A stretch of 64,000 nt of DNA from Klebsiella pneumoniae. Its GTDB lineage: Bacteria > Pseudomonadota > Gammaproteobacteria > Enterobacterales > Enterobacteriaceae. Under the pieces are notes generated by a model. The model saw only the letters and a program-made list of their open reading frames with translations, did not search any database and was not told the origin of the DNA. The position numbers and the translations under genes were made by a program. The stretch covers positions 4,345,447-4,409,446 of the forward strand of contig NZ_KN046818.1 of NCBI RefSeq assembly GCF_000742135.1. Reading direction: 5' to 3'. This document shows positions 9,829-19,239 of this stretch, one piece after another (position 1 is the first letter of the stretch; each line of letters opens with the position of its first letter).

Positions 9829-11640
9829 TCAGGCTCCCTGAGGATTATTGTTGTGATCGGTTGGCTCCGGGATCTCCCGGCAGGCTATCAACGGGTCGAC
9901 TATCTGGCGGCTGCCGCCGTCGGTCAGACCCAAATCGGTTAAATGCGGCCCGGCGTTACAGGCAAGGCAGGTGCCTTCAATGGCCTTGAAGACCCGGTAC
10001 GGCGGCTCCCAGTCGGCGACTTGGCTGCTCAGATCGCGCAGCTCGCGAAACTGACGCGCCAGTTCCGCGGCCGGGAGATCCGACAGCATGCCGGCAATCG
10101 GCATCGCCACATGGGCAAGGATCTCGCCCTGTTGCGCCAGCGCCATCCCGCCGCCGGAGGCGATAAGCTGGTTGGCCGCCAGCGCCATATCATTAGCGTC
10201 GCGCCCGAGCACCACCAGATTATGCGAGTCGTGGGAGTAGCTGGTGGCGATGGCGCCGCGCAGCTCACCCCAGCCTTCAAGCAGGGCGATTTGCGGCGTC
10301 GCCTGATGGCGGCCGTGGCGGTGCTTGACCCAGATCAGACTGAAGCCGGCGGGTAGCTGGACTTTCCCGTCACGAACCTGCACTTCCACTTCGCCCCACT
10401 GGGTGAAGCGCGCGCCGCGGATATGGCGCAGGCGGGCGATGCCGTGACGAATGCCCTGGACGCGCAGAATAAAGTCATCGGCGCGGAGGGGGGCGATCTG
10501 CAAAGTATCGCGCGGCGGCGTGACGCCCGCGGCGGGCGCGATCGGTGTCAGCAGGTTGCCCGCGCGGGCCAGCAGCTTACCGCCAACGTAGACTTCGCGG
10601 GCCACCAGTTTCTCCAGGGAATCAAACACCACCAGATCGGCGCGCCGCCCGGCGGCAATCAGCCCAAGATCGTGGCGCTGCAGGCGAATAGCGGCGTTGA
10701 GGGTGGCGAATCGCAGCGCATCGACCGCCGGTAAACCGTGCTCGATCAGCAGGTTAAGCAGGGCGATGATCCCGCCTTTCTCCAGCAGCATATCCGGCGG
10801 CACGTCATCGGTGCAGACGGTGATCTGCGAGGAGAGGTGCGGCAGCGTTTTTAACGCCGCGACGATATCCGGCAGCAGATAGGGGTGCGAGCCGCGGATC
10901 TCGATCGTCAGCCCGGCGCGCAGTTTTTCCAGCGCGTCGTCCGCCGAGGTCAGTTCATGATCGGAGGTGACGCCGGCGGCGAGGTAGGCCTGCAGGTCAG
11001 CGCCGCTCAGGCCGCGGGCGTGGCCTTCAATCAGTTTGCCGCTGTTGAGACCGGCCTGGACAATCTCCTGCATCCGCTCGCTACCGTGCAGCACGCCGTG
11101 CATATCCATCACCTCCGCCACGCCGCGCACTTCCGGCCAGCCGAGCATGGTCTCCATCTCCGCGCCGGCAAAATCGGCGCCGGACATTTCGAGACCCGGC
11201 GTGGAGGGGACGCTGGACGGGGCGGCGACCATCACCTGCAGCGGCAGATGGCGGCTGGCGTCCACCGCATAGCGCACGCCAGCGACGCCGAGGACGTTGG
11301 CCAGCTCATGCGGATCCCAGAACACTGCGGTGGTGCCCTGGGTGAGAACGATTTCCGCATAGCGCTCCGGCGGCAGGTGCGAGCTTTCGAGGTGCACGTG
11401 GGTGTCCATCAGGCCGGGGGACAGGTAGCCACCGGCCAGGGAACGCACTTCATGGGCGTCTTCGCGACTGCCGCGCGGGTGGACGCTGGCGATCATCTCG
11501 CCGACGATACCGACGTCAGCGGGGCGAATTTCGCCCGTGGCCATATCGACGATCTGCGCATCGATCAGCAGCAGATCAAACGGGGATTCACCGCGCGCGG
11601 CCTGCACGGTGCGACGGCGGACTTGAGCATTGCTGGACAT
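9829..11640 (-). CDS. ade: Adenine deaminase
   Basis: A 603-residue amidohydrolase-superfamily enzyme that deaminates adenine to hypoxanthine. Key features are the metal-binding GLMDTHVHLESS motif near residue 98, the HELANVLG segment, the GHARGLSGADLQAY region, TCTDDVPPD, and the C-terminal adenine-deaminase domain with HRHGRH. The ATG at 11640 has a GGAG ribosome-binding site. It is the first gene of a two-gene operon with the permease and is divergent from a LysR gene. A perfect PurR-like palindrome sits 43 bases upstream of the start, suggesting purine repression. Confidence 0.95.
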   Translation of the reverse strand: MSSNAQVRRRTVQAARGESPFDLLLIDAQIVDMATGEIRPADVGIVGEMIASVHPRGSREDAHEVRSLAGGYLSPGLMDTHVHLESSHLPPERYAEIVLTQGTTAVFWDPHELANVLGVAGVRYAVDASRHLPLQVMVAAPSSVPSTPGLEMSGADFAGAEMETMLGWPEVRGVAEVMDMHGVLHGSERMQEIVQAGLNSGKLIEGHARGLSGADLQAYLAAGVTSDHELTSADDALEKLRAGLTIEIRGSHPYLLPDIVAALKTLPHLSSQITVCTDDVPPDMLLEKGGIIALLNLLIEHGLPAVDALRFATLNAAIRLQRHDLGLIAAGRRADLVVFDSLEKLVAREVYVGGKLLARAGNLLTPIAPAAGVTPPRDTLQIAPLRADDFILRVQGIRHGIARLRHIRGARFTQWGEVEVQVRDGKVQLPAGFSLIWVKHRHGRHQATPQIALLEGWGELRGAIATSYSHDSHNLVVLGRDANDMALAANQLIASGGGMALAQQGEILAHVAMPIAGMLSDLPAAELARQFRELRDLSSQVADWEPPYRVFKAIEGTCLACNAGPHLTDLGLTDGGSRQIVDPLIACREIPEPTDHNNNPQGA

Positions 11641-11683
11641 AACCACTCCGGCACAAGGATAATGCGGATACTCTAGGGGCACA

Positions 11684-11695
11684 GCAAACGTTTGC
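11684..11695. promoter_or_regulatory. PurR-type operator between ade and the LysR gene
   Basis: GCAAACGTTTGC is a perfect 12-base palindrome identical to the core of enterobacterial PurR boxes (general form ACGCAAACGTTTGCGT). It lies 43-55 bases upstream of ade and about 65 bases upstream of the divergent LysR start, well placed to repress either promoter when hypoxanthine or guanine is plentiful. Confidence 0.75.
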
Positions 11696-11760
11696 CCAGA
11701 TGAATAAATTTATCACCCGATAAGCTCGGGTTATTGTGCAGGACCACCGTAGCGAACCCG

Positions 11761-12675
11761 ATGATGAACGAACCTTGGCAGCGGCTGCCCGCGCTCTCTC
11801 TTAAACAGCTTCAGTATTTCGTCACCCTGGCCCAGCTACGCCATTTTACCGATACCGCCAGTCGGCTGGCGATTAGCCAGCCGGCGCTGAGCAGCGCCCT
11901 GCGGCAGATTGAAACGGTACTCGGCGGTAAGCTGGTCAACCGTACCGCTGCGACGGTCACTCTGACTGAACTGGGGGCGGCGATTTTACCCCACGCCCAG
12001 CGGATCCTCAGCGTGGCGCAGGCGGCCTTTTCCGATATGCAGCAGATTGTCGAGGCGGGCGGCGACGGGACTGTGCGCATCGGTCTGGTGCCGTCGGTCA
12101 GTTCGCTGCTGTTCCCATTGCTGCCGCAGACCCTGGCCCAGGCCTTTCCGCGTCTGCGCATTGAATTTCACGATCAGACCAACGATGCGCTTATCCAGGC
12201 GCTGCTGCGCGGCGAGATTGATTTCGGTATCGGGGCGATCGACAGCTCAGTGCCTGCTGAACTGCTGGTCTATCCGCTGCGCGAAGATCCCTTTGTGGCG
12301 GTGCTGCACCGCGACGATCCGCTGGCCGCGCAGGCGCACTTGCCGTGGAAGCAGCTGGTGGGGCGGGATATTGCCGTCTTCTCGAAGGGCACTATTCAAC
12401 GGCTGGTGGCGGCATTAGTGGAGAGCCATCGCCTGACGCTGACCACCCGCTACCAGGTGGACTATATCGAAACCCTGTATGGCCTGGTGCGCTCGCGCTT
12501 AGCGGTGGCCATTCTGCCGGCGCTGTACACCACCCATCTGCAGGACCCGGCGCTCCAGGTCGCCCAGTTGCAGCAGCCGGCGCTGACCCGTACGGTGGCC
12601 CTGATGCGCGGCCCGCAGGCGCTGCCCCCGCTTATTGAAGACTGTTTTTCTCTGCTGCAGGCCGCCTTGCGCTAG
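11761..12675 (+). CDS. LysR-type transcriptional regulator next to adenine genes
   Basis: A 304-residue LysR-family protein. The helix-turn-helix is at about residues 10-65 (LKQLQYFVTLAQLRHFTDTA, then QPALSSALRQIE), followed by a two-lobed effector domain. The start is uncertain: ATG codons at 11761 and 11764 and an upstream in-frame start at 11734 are possible, and no strong ribosome-binding site decides. It is divergent from ade, the classic arrangement for a LysR activator of the neighbouring operon. Its stop overlaps the convergent universal stress gene by four bases. Confidence 0.88.
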   Translation: MMNEPWQRLPALSLKQLQYFVTLAQLRHFTDTASRLAISQPALSSALRQIETVLGGKLVNRTAATVTLTELGAAILPHAQRILSVAQAAFSDMQQIVEAGGDGTVRIGLVPSVSSLLFPLLPQTLAQAFPRLRIEFHDQTNDALIQALLRGEIDFGIGAIDSSVPAELLVYPLREDPFVAVLHRDDPLAAQAHLPWKQLVGRDIAVFSKGTIQRLVAALVESHRLTLTTRYQVDYIETLYGLVRSRLAVAILPALYTTHLQDPALQVAQLQQPALTRTVALMRGPQALPPLIEDCFSLLQAALR

Positions 12676-13094
12676 GGCAGGTGCTTGATCAGTACGTCCA
12701 GGTTTAAGTGGTTGATGTACTCCAGCGAGTGTGAGGAGAGGACGCCCAGCAGCCGGTTATGGTGCCCGGCAATAATTAAATCGATCTGCCGCTGCCGAAC
12801 GCAGGTTTCCACGTCTTCAAACCGGCGGGTGGTCACCAGCGAGAGGGTATCCACCGGCAGGGAGACGGTGCAGGCCAGCTCGTTGAGCAGGGCCTTGGCC
12901 TGGATCACCTCCTGCGAGACCCGATCGTCGCGCAGGCTGTCGGAAACATAGTTCAGCGCCCGGTAATCGGTGCTGATGTGGGCGATGGTGATGCGCATGC
13001 CGTTCTCTTCTGCCATTCTGGCGGCATGCTGGAGCAGCGGGACGCCGTCCTGACTGCTGTTAATCAGTACCAGCGCATGGTGATAAACGGCCAT
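12672..13094 (-). CDS. Universal stress protein, UspA-like
   Basis: A 140-residue single-domain Usp protein. It begins YHHALVLINSSQDGVPLLQHA, the beta-strand/helix start of the fold, and has the AGHHNRLLGVLSSHS segment at the position of the phosphate loop. That segment does not fit the G-x2-G-x9-G-S/T signature of ATP-binding Usps, so it belongs with the UspA/C/D type that does not obviously bind ATP. Its partner and trigger are unknown. It lies upstream of, and divergent from, the TPP riboswitch-thiMD unit. Confidence 0.84.
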   Translation of the reverse strand: MAVYHHALVLINSSQDGVPLLQHAARMAEENGMRITIAHISTDYRALNYVSDSLRDDRVSQEVIQAKALLNELACTVSLPVDTLSLVTTRRFEDVETCVRQRQIDLIIAGHHNRLLGVLSSHSLEYINHLNLDVLIKHLP

Positions 13095-13284
13095 GGCGTA
13101 TATCCTCGGTAGGCTAAATAGCGCATGATGTCATTATTTTCCGCCCGCCAGCAGCGGAATGCAATCCCGTCCGGTTGCCTGATGAGCATGATGGCCGCGA
13201 AGGTGTCGTATCCAGGGCTAAAGGCTTGTTGTATGAACCGGTGAGTTGCGGTAAATTCCACAACGCTTAACAATTTCACTATTT

Positions 13285-13372
13285 TGACTCGGGGTGCCCT
13301 TCTTCGTTGAAGGCTGAGAAATACCCGTACCACCTGATCTGGATAATGCCAGCGTAGGGAAGTCAGAGACCG
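13285..13372 (+). promoter_or_regulatory. TPP riboswitch (THI element) upstream of thiM
   Basis: The conserved aptamer pieces are present in order: CTCGGGGTGCCC, GGCTGAGAAATACCC, ACCTGATCTGGATAATGCCAG and CGTAGGGAAGT. They form the P1-P5 thiamine pyrophosphate fold. The aptamer ends about 40 bases before the thiM start. No terminator with a T run follows; the GGGAG ribosome-binding site is at 13401-13405. Translational control is therefore likely, as for E. coli thiM. TPP binding would lower thiM-thiD expression. Confidence 0.95.
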
Positions 13373-13411
13373 CAGGGTCATTGCTTCTACCTCGTCTGGC
13401 GGGAGCAAACT

Positions 13412-14185
13412 ATGCCTGAGCTGTTGAATCCCGCGCCTGTCGCGCACCTGCGCCATCTGCTGCGCGCCCATTCCCCCCTTGTGCACTGCATGACTAATGA
13501 CGTGGTGCAGACCTTTACCGCCAATGTTCTGCTGGCCGTCGGCGCCTCGCCGGCGATGGTGATCGATCCCCGCGAAGCGGCGCAGTTTGCCGCTATCGCC
13601 GATGCGCTGTTAATTAACGTCGGTACCCTGACCGAAGATCGCGCCGTGGCGATGCGCGCCGCGGTGGAGCACGCCCGTCAGGCCGGCAAGCCCTGGACGC
13701 TGGATCCGGTGGCGGTCGGCGCCCTGACCGTGCGCACTGCCTTTTGTCACGAGCTGCTGGCCCTCCAGCCGGCGGCCATTCGCGGCAATGCCTCTGAAAT
13801 TCTGGCGCTGGCCGGGATGAGCGCCGGTGGGCGCGGGGTAGATACCACCGATACGGCCGCTGCGGCGCTGCCGGCGGCCCAGGCGCTGGCTCGTCGGCTG
13901 GCTACCGTGGTGGCGGTCACTGGCGAGGTGGACTACGTCACCGACGGCGAGCGGGTGCTCAGCGTGGCGGGGGGCAATCCGCTGATGACCCGGGTGGTGG
14001 GCACCGGCTGCGCGCTGTCGGCGGTGGTGGCGGCGAGCGCGGCGCTGCCGGGAGACCGGCTGGAAAACGTGGCCGCCGCCTGCGGGCTGATGAAGCAGGC
14101 CGGGGCGATCGCCGCCCGTCAGGGAGGCCCAGGCAGCTTTATTCCGGCGTTTCTCGACGCGCTGTATCAGGAGGTGCAGGGATGA
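13412..14185 (+). CDS. thiM: Hydroxyethylthiazole kinase
   Basis: A 257-residue ribokinase-like enzyme of the thiamine salvage pathway. It phosphorylates 4-methyl-5-(2-hydroxyethyl)thiazole. Typical segments are [35 protein letters not shown], the RGNASEI motif and the catalytic [13 protein letters not shown] anion-hole loop near residue 195. It is under the TPP riboswitch and overlaps thiD by four bases (ATGA), implying coupled translation. There is no thiE nearby. Confidence 0.97.
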   Translation: MPELLNPAPVAHLRHLLRAHSPLVHCMTNDVVQTFTANVLLAVGASPAMVIDPREAAQFAAIADALLINVGTLTEDRAVAMRAAVEHARQAGKPWTLDPVAVGALTVRTAFCHELLALQPAAIRGNASEILALAGMSAGGRGVDTTDTAAAALPAAQALARRLATVVAVTGEVDYVTDGERVLSVAGGNPLMTRVVGTGCALSAVVAASAALPGDRLENVAAACGLMKQAGAIAARQGGPGSFIPAFLDALYQEVQG

Positions 14186-14982
14186 AACGCATCAACGCCC
14201 TGACCATCGCCGGCACCGATCCCAGCGGCGGGGCCGGTATCCAGGCCGATCTGAAAACCTTCTCCGCGCTGGGGGCCTATGGCTGCTCGGCGATCACCGC
14301 CCTGGTGGCGCAGAATACCCGCGGCGTACAGTCGGTCTATCGCATCGAACCGGATTTTGTGGCCGCGCAGCTCGACTCGGTGTTCAGCGATGTGCGTATC
14401 GATACCACCAAAATCGGCATGCTGGCGGAGACCGATATTGTGGAAGCCGTGGCCGAGCGGCTGGCGCGCTACCGGGTGGCCAACGTGGTGCTGGATACCG
14501 TCATGCTGGCGAAAAGCGGCGATCCGCTGCTGTCGGCTTCGGCGGTGGAGACCCTGCGTCAACGATTGTTGCCGCAGGTGTCATTGATCACCCCCAATCT
14601 GCCGGAAGCGGCCGCGCTACTCGATGCTCCCCATGCGCGTAACGAACGGGAAATGCTGGAGCAGGGGCGGGCGCTGCTGGCGCTGGGCTGCGGCGCGGTA
14701 TTGATGAAGGGCGGCCATCTCGACGATGCCGAAAGCCCGGACTGGCTCTTCACCCGCGAAGGGGAACAGCGGTTCACCGCGCCGCGAGTGCAGACCAAAA
14801 ATACCCACGGCACCGGCTGTACGCTCTCCGCCGCGCTGGCGGCGCTGCGCCCGCGTCACGCGGACTGGGCGGCCACCGTTATCGAGGCGAAGGCCTGGCT
14901 GTCGGCGGCTCTGGCGCAGGCCGACTCTCTGGAGGTGGGCCACGGTATCGGGCCGGTGCACCATTTCCACGCCTGGTGGTAA
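14182..14982 (+). CDS. thiD: HMP/HMP-phosphate kinase
   Basis: A 266-residue ribokinase-fold enzyme that phosphorylates hydroxymethylpyrimidine and then HMP-P to HMP-PP for thiamine synthesis and salvage. It has [21 protein letters not shown] at the N terminus, [11 protein letters not shown] in the middle and the nucleotide-binding [15 protein letters not shown] loop near residue 210. It is the second gene of the thiMD operon and shares its riboswitch. Confidence 0.97.
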   Translation: MKRINALTIAGTDPSGGAGIQADLKTFSALGAYGCSAITALVAQNTRGVQSVYRIEPDFVAAQLDSVFSDVRIDTTKIGMLAETDIVEAVAERLARYRVANVVLDTVMLAKSGDPLLSASAVETLRQRLLPQVSLITPNLPEAAALLDAPHARNEREMLEQGRALLALGCGAVLMKGGHLDDAESPDWLFTREGEQRFTAPRVQTKNTHGTGCTLSAALAALRPRHADWAATVIEAKAWLSAALAQADSLEVGHGIGPVHHFHAWW

Positions 14983-15097
14983 ATGGCAGCGCAACGGGAC
15001 AGCAGAATCTCCTGAAAAAATGGCCCCCCGGCTGGAAAATAGCCTAAGTCGGTACCAGGCTTAACCTGCCCAAAAAAATTGGGTTGGGATAATGCAC

Positions 15098-15113
15098 GCC
15101 GGCTTCGGCCGGC
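15098..15113 (+). promoter_or_regulatory. GC-rich UUCG-tetraloop hairpin in the fbaB leader
   Basis: GCCGGC-TTCG-GCCGGC forms a six-pair stem closed by a UUCG tetraloop. It ends 16 bases before the fbaB start and just ahead of the GGGAGA ribosome-binding site at 15119-15124. A GATAAT -10-like hexamer at 15088-15093 would place the transcript start close to the base of the stem, so the mRNA may begin with this hairpin. Confidence 0.5.
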
Positions 15114-15129
15114 CTTACGGGAGATTGCT

Positions 15130-16182
15130 ATGACTGATATTACGCAGTTGCTGGGCAAAGATGCCGAGAGCCTGTTGCAGCACCGTTGTATAACCATTCC
15201 GTCCGACCAGCTGTATCTGCCTGGCGCAGATTATGTTGATCGGGTGATGGTGGATAACAACCGACCACCGGCGGTGCTACGCAATATGCAGACCCTGTAC
15301 AATACCGGACGCCTGGGGGGAACCGGCTACCTTTCCATTCTGCCGGTTGACCAGGGCGTGGAGCACTCGGCGGGCGCGTCCTTTGCCGCCAACCCGCTGT
15401 ACTTTGATCCGAAAAATATCGTCGAGCTGGCGATCGAAGCCGGCTGTAACTGCGTGGCGTCGACCTACGGCGTGCTGGCCTCGGTGTCGCGCCGCTACGC
15501 GCATCGCATCCCTTTCCTGGTGAAGCTCAACCATAACGAAACGCTGAGCTACCCCACCGAATACGACCAGACCCTCTACGCCAGCGTTGAGCAGGCGTTC
15601 AATATGGGGGCGGTGGCCGTGGGAGCGACGATCTATTTCGGCTCAGAACAATCGCGTCGTCAGATAGAAGAGATTTCCGCCGCCTTTGAGCGGGCCCATG
15701 AGCTGGGCCTGGTCACCGTGCTGTGGGCCTATCTGCGCAATTCGGGGTTCAAGAAAGACGGCGTCGACTATCATGTTTCCGCTGACCTGACCGGTCAGGC
15801 CAACCACCTGGCGGCTACCATCGGCGCCGATATCGTTAAGCAAAAGATGGCGGAGAATAACGGCGGCTACAAAGCGGTTAACTTCGGCTATACCGACGAT
15901 CGGGTGTACAGCAAACTGACCAGCGATAACCCCATCGATCTGGTGCGCTACCAGCTGGCCAACTGCTATATGGGCCGCGCCGGGCTGATCAACTCCGGCG
16001 GCGCGGCGGGCGGGGAGACCGACCTTGCCGACGCGGTGCGCACGGCGGTGATCAATAAACGCGCCGGCGGCATGGGGCTGATCCTGGGCCGCAAAGCGTT
16101 TAAGAAATCGATGGCCGACGGCGTGAAGCTGATCAATGCCGTGCAGGATGTTTATCTGGATGGCAAAGTGACTATCGCATAA
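15130..16182 (+). CDS. fbaB: Class I fructose-bisphosphate aldolase
   Basis: A 350-residue DeoC/FbaB-family Schiff-base aldolase that splits fructose-1,6-bisphosphate, mainly during growth on gluconeogenic carbon. It is nearly identical to E. coli Fba[35 protein letters not shown] (which carries a conserved lysine), and the phosphate-binding [14 protein letters not shown] region. The start at 15130 follows a GGGAGA ribosome-binding site; upstream in-frame sequence to 15079 is leader. A hairpin terminator follows. Confidence 0.97.
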   Translation: MTDITQLLGKDAESLLQHRCITIPSDQLYLPGADYVDRVMVDNNRPPAVLRNMQTLYNTGRLGGTGYLSILPVDQGVEHSAGASFAANPLYFDPKNIVELAIEAGCNCVASTYGVLASVSRRYAHRIPFLVKLNHNETLSYPTEYDQTLYASVEQAFNMGAVAVGATIYFGSEQSRRQIEEISAAFERAHELGLVTVLWAYLRNSGFKKDGVDYHVSADLTGQANHLAATIGADIVKQKMAENNGGYKAVNFGYTDDRVYSKLTSDNPIDLVRYQLANCYMGRAGLINSGGAAGGETDLADAVRTAVINKRAGGMGLILGRKAFKKSMADGVKLINAVQDVYLDGKVTIA

Positions 16183-16187
16183 GGCAA

Positions 16188-16213
16188 AAATCCGGGCGGC
16201 ACCGCCCGGATTG
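16188..16213. terminator. Hairpin terminator between fbaB and rbtT
   Basis: AATCCGGGCGG-CA-CCGCCCGGATT is a near-perfect GC-rich stem directly after the fbaB stop. It is A-rich on its left side, so it may serve transcripts from either convergent gene, although the T run on the plus strand is short. Confidence 0.7.
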
Positions 16214-16240
16214 CGCATTGTTTGTACCAGATGCGGTTTA

Positions 16241-17524
16241 TTAAGACTCTGCCGCGTTGGCGGTAAACGGTTTCGCATGCTGATCGCTGGTAAAGCTAGG
16301 CTGTTCAACGCGGATTAACGGGCACAGGAAGAAGGCCAGAATATATAAGGCGGTATAGGCTATTACCACGCCGATAGTGCTGAAGTAGGGCAGCAGTACC
16401 ACGGCAATCGCCGGCGCCAGAAAGTTCGACAGCCCGGCTGACAGGTTATAGACCGAAATCGCCGCGCCTTTATGGTTCGGCTCCAGCGCCGGGAACACCG
16501 CCGCCATCGGCACAAACGCGGCGACAAAAATCCCCAGGGCAATAGCCGGTACCAGCGCCATGGCAAAATTATGGCCGAAGTGCTGGGGCAGGTAATAGAA
16601 CGCCAGGCTGGAAAGCGCCATCCCGATGCAGCCGAACCAGCGGATAACCTTCATCCAGCCCATTTTCTCCGCCACAATCCCCCAGAAAACGTTCGAAAAG
16701 ATAGTAGTGAAGAAGAATGCCGCCCATACCTGCAGCCATTCCGAGGTGGTAAATCCCAGCTCATCAACAAACATCATCGGCATGATCACCGCAAAACCAA
16801 ACAGCGACAGGGTGTTGATAATGCGCACAATGCTCGAGAACAGAATGCTGCGGTTGGTATAGAGCAGCGTCGCCGCGCGCCCCAGTTCGGCGAGTTTTTC
16901 ACGAGTGGTCAGGTTCTGCATATGGCGCGGCGTTTCGGTATGACGCATCGACACCAACGCAATAATGCCGCCGGTGGCGCAAAAGAGCAGCGCCAGCCAC
17001 AGGGTGCCCATTTCGCCAATGTGGGGAATGGTAAAGCTCGGAATATAGCTGCCGAACACGCCGATACCCACCGAGTAGACCGCCCAGAACCAGCCCAGCG
17101 CGGAGCTGGAACTGTCGCTGCGGACGTTGTGGATAATGGCGACGATAAAGGAGTAGAGGAACAGCGGGTAGGCCAGGCCGCGGATGCCATAAAACAGCAG
17201 GATCAGCGCATAGTTGGCGCGACCGAGGCCGAAGACGAGGAACAGTACGTGGAATACACACCACAGCACGAAGCCAATCAGCATGGCCTTGCGTGGGGTA
17301 ATGATTTCCGCCACCACGCCGGAGACCCACGCCGACAGGGCGGCAGCCAGACCGTAGAGAGTAAAGGCAAAGGAAGCCTGCGCCGGGGTGAATCCGAGTG
17401 CTTTGATGTAGTGCGACAGAAAAGCCAGCTCAAAGCCGTCGCCGGTCATAAACACGGCGATGGCGACATATCCCCAGATGAGGTTGAGCGGTAGACCGTA
17501 CCACTGTTTGTTATTAACGGACAT
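16241..17524 (-). CDS. rbtT: RbtT, ribitol transporter (MFS)
   Basis: A 427-residue major facilitator with about 12 membrane helices. It is homologous along its whole length to DalT at 25327-26604, with roughly nine in ten residues identical by eye. It is the last gene of the rbtD-rbtK-rbtT operon, so its cargo is taken to be ribitol, matching the known Klebsiella rbtT/dalT pair. A GAGGT ribosome-binding site precedes the ATG. A small GC-rich hairpin lies between rbtK and this gene. The C-terminal tail (after IRVEQPSF) is the part that differs most from DalT. Confidence 0.93.
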   Translation of the reverse strand: MSVNNKQWYGLPLNLIWGYVAIAVFMTGDGFELAFLSHYIKALGFTPAQASFAFTLYGLAAALSAWVSGVVAEIITPRKAMLIGFVLWCVFHVLFLVFGLGRANYALILLFYGIRGLAYPLFLYSFIVAIIHNVRSDSSSSALGWFWAVYSVGIGVFGSYIPSFTIPHIGEMGTLWLALLFCATGGIIALVSMRHTETPRHMQNLTTREKLAELGRAATLLYTNRSILFSSIVRIINTLSLFGFAVIMPMMFVDELGFTTSEWLQVWAAFFFTTIFSNVFWGIVAEKMGWMKVIRWFGCIGMALSSLAFYYLPQHFGHNFAMALVPAIALGIFVAAFVPMAAVFPALEPNHKGAAISVYNLSAGLSNFLAPAIAVVLLPYFSTIGVVIAYTALYILAFFLCPLIRVEQPSFTSDQHAKPFTANAAES

Positions 17525-17556
17525 GTTGACCTCGATTTCAGAGTGCAGATGAGTGT

Positions 17557-17577
17557 CTCCGCTGCACAGCAGCGGAG
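17557..17577 (-). promoter_or_regulatory. Intercistronic hairpin between rbtK and rbtT
   Basis: CTCCGCTG-CACAG-CAGCGGAG is a perfect eight-pair stem in the 81-base gap between rbtK and rbtT. It may be an RNA-stability or attenuation element that lowers transporter output relative to the enzymes. Confidence 0.5.
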
Positions 17578-17605
17578 CATTATTGTTATAAAATAAGGAG
17601 GTATG

Positions 17606-19213
17606 TTATTCGCGAATCAGCCTGCCGGCCTGTTGTAGCGCCTTATAGGCCGCATACCTGCGCTGATGAAGCGGGCTAAACGCCGTCTCGCTGTGATAGG
17701 TGGCATCCACCTGAGTAAACTGCTTCATGGCCTCCGGCAGCGAAGCCGCGACTCTGCCCGCCACCGCGCCGAGGATGGCGGAACCTAACAGCACCGGCTC
17801 GCGGCTGGCGGTGCTCACGATGCTAACGCCGCAGGCGTCGGCCAACAGCTGACGCACCAGCGGATGCTGCCCGGCTCCGCCGCTGATGACGATATTTTCA
17901 CTCTCAATTCCGCAGGCGCGCTGGGCGTCAATGATCTGTCGCAGACCATAGCCAATCCCGCATAAGCCGGCAACGTACAGCGCGGTCAGGTTATCCAGGT
18001 CCCGCTCCATCCCCAGCCCGGCAATCAGCGCTTTCGCGTGGGGATCGGCAAGCGGCGCGCGATTACCGAGAAACTCCGGAACGACGTGCAGACCGGCGGC
18101 CAGCGTTACCGCTTCAGAAGGCGAAGCAACTTGCGTCAGAACGCGATCCGCCAGCCAGACCGGTAGAGGGACGCCTGCGGCTTTCGCTTGCTCGCGCGCT
18201 TCCGCCGCCGCCGGATGGAAGCTCAGCAGCTGGTCGATAGCCGCGCCGGCGGCGCTTTGCCCGCCTTCACTTAGCCAGTAGCCCGGCACCATCGCCGAAT
18301 AGTAAGGGCCCCAGACGCCCGGGACGAATACCGCTTCCTGAGTGGTGGTCATGGTGCAGGAAGAAGTGCCGAAGACATAGGCCATATTGTTGACCGCGCC
18401 GTTAAGCACGCCGACGGTACCGATGCCGCCCGCGTGGGCGTCAATCATCCCCACCGCCACCGGCGTGCCGATCGGCAGGCCCATCTCCTCTGCCGCCGTG
18501 GCGCAAAGGCCGTCGCCGCAGGGGGTGCCTGGATCGACAATCCGCTGGCCGATGCGGACAAAATCTTCATCCGCCAGCTCTTCGAGGCCAATCTGGCGGA
18601 AGTAACCGGCATCCCAGCGTTGTTCATGCGCCAGATAGGTCCATTTACAGGTCACCGTGCAGACCGAGCGGGCTTCATCGCCGGTTGAGCGCCAGGTGAG
18701 GTAATCGGCGAGGTCGAAGAAGTGGCGCGCCTGCTGATAGATGTGCGGGCGATTCTCCTTCAGCCACAAAATTTTCGGCGTTTGCATCTCCGGCGAGATT
18801 TTGCCGCCAACGTACCGCAGTACCGGGTGGCCCGTGGCATTGATCTTTTCCGCCTGCCCGGTGGCGCGATGATCCATCCAGACAATAATGTTGCGGTCCG
18901 CATCGTCCGAAGGCCCGACCGCCAGCGGCGCATCGTTATCGCCAATCACCACCAGCGAGCAGGTGGCATCGAAGCCGATCCCGGCTATCGACGACGGCGA
19001 AACGCCGGCGTTGGCCACCGCCGTTTTAATGCAGTAGCACACCGCCTGCCAGATCTCACGGCTCGACTGCTCGACCTTATTTCCGGCGCTGCGAAACAGG
19101 GTTATTTCCCGGGTCGCGTGGGCGAGGAGCTCGCCCCGTAGATTGAATATCCCGGCGCGCACGCTGCCCGAACCGACATCCACGCCAATAATGTTTTGCG
19201 TATCGTTTTGCAT
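17606..19213 (-). CDS. rbtK: RbtK, D-ribulokinase
   Basis: A 535-residue FGGY-family carbohydrate kinase that converts D-ribulose to D-ribulose-5-phosphate. The phosphate-1 loop GVDVGSGSVRAG is at the N terminus; the family residues MDHRA and FDATCS follow, and the C-terminal ATP-binding signature includes GGAGQHPLVRQLLADACG. The ATG at 19213 is preferred to the adjacent GTG at 19216 because it has the better spacing to the AGAGG ribosome-binding site. It is the middle gene of the ribitol operon, 26 bases after rbtD. Confidence 0.95.
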   Translation of the reverse strand: MQNDTQNIIGVDVGSGSVRAGIFNLRGELLAHATREITLFRSAGNKVEQSSREIWQAVCYCIKTAVANAGVSPSSIAGIGFDATCSLVVIGDNDAPLAVGPSDDADRNIIVWMDHRATGQAEKINATGHPVLRYVGGKISPEMQTPKILWLKENRPHIYQQARHFFDLADYLTWRSTGDEARSVCTVTCKWTYLAHEQRWDAGYFRQIGLEELADEDFVRIGQRIVDPGTPCGDGLCATAAEEMGLPIGTPVAVGMIDAHAGGIGTVGVLNGAVNNMAYVFGTSSCTMTTTQEAVFVPGVWGPYYSAMVPGYWLSEGGQSAAGAAIDQLLSFHPAAAEAREQAKAAGVPLPVWLADRVLTQVASPSEAVTLAAGLHVVPEFLGNRAPLADPHAKALIAGLGMERDLDNLTALYVAGLCGIGYGLRQIIDAQRACGIESENIVISGGAGQHPLVRQLLADACGVSIVSTASREPVLLGSAILGAVAGRVAASLPEAMKQFTQVDATYHSETAFSPLHQRRYAAYKALQQAGRLIRE

Positions 19214-19239
19214 CACATCCTCTCACAGGTTGGCCAGGG

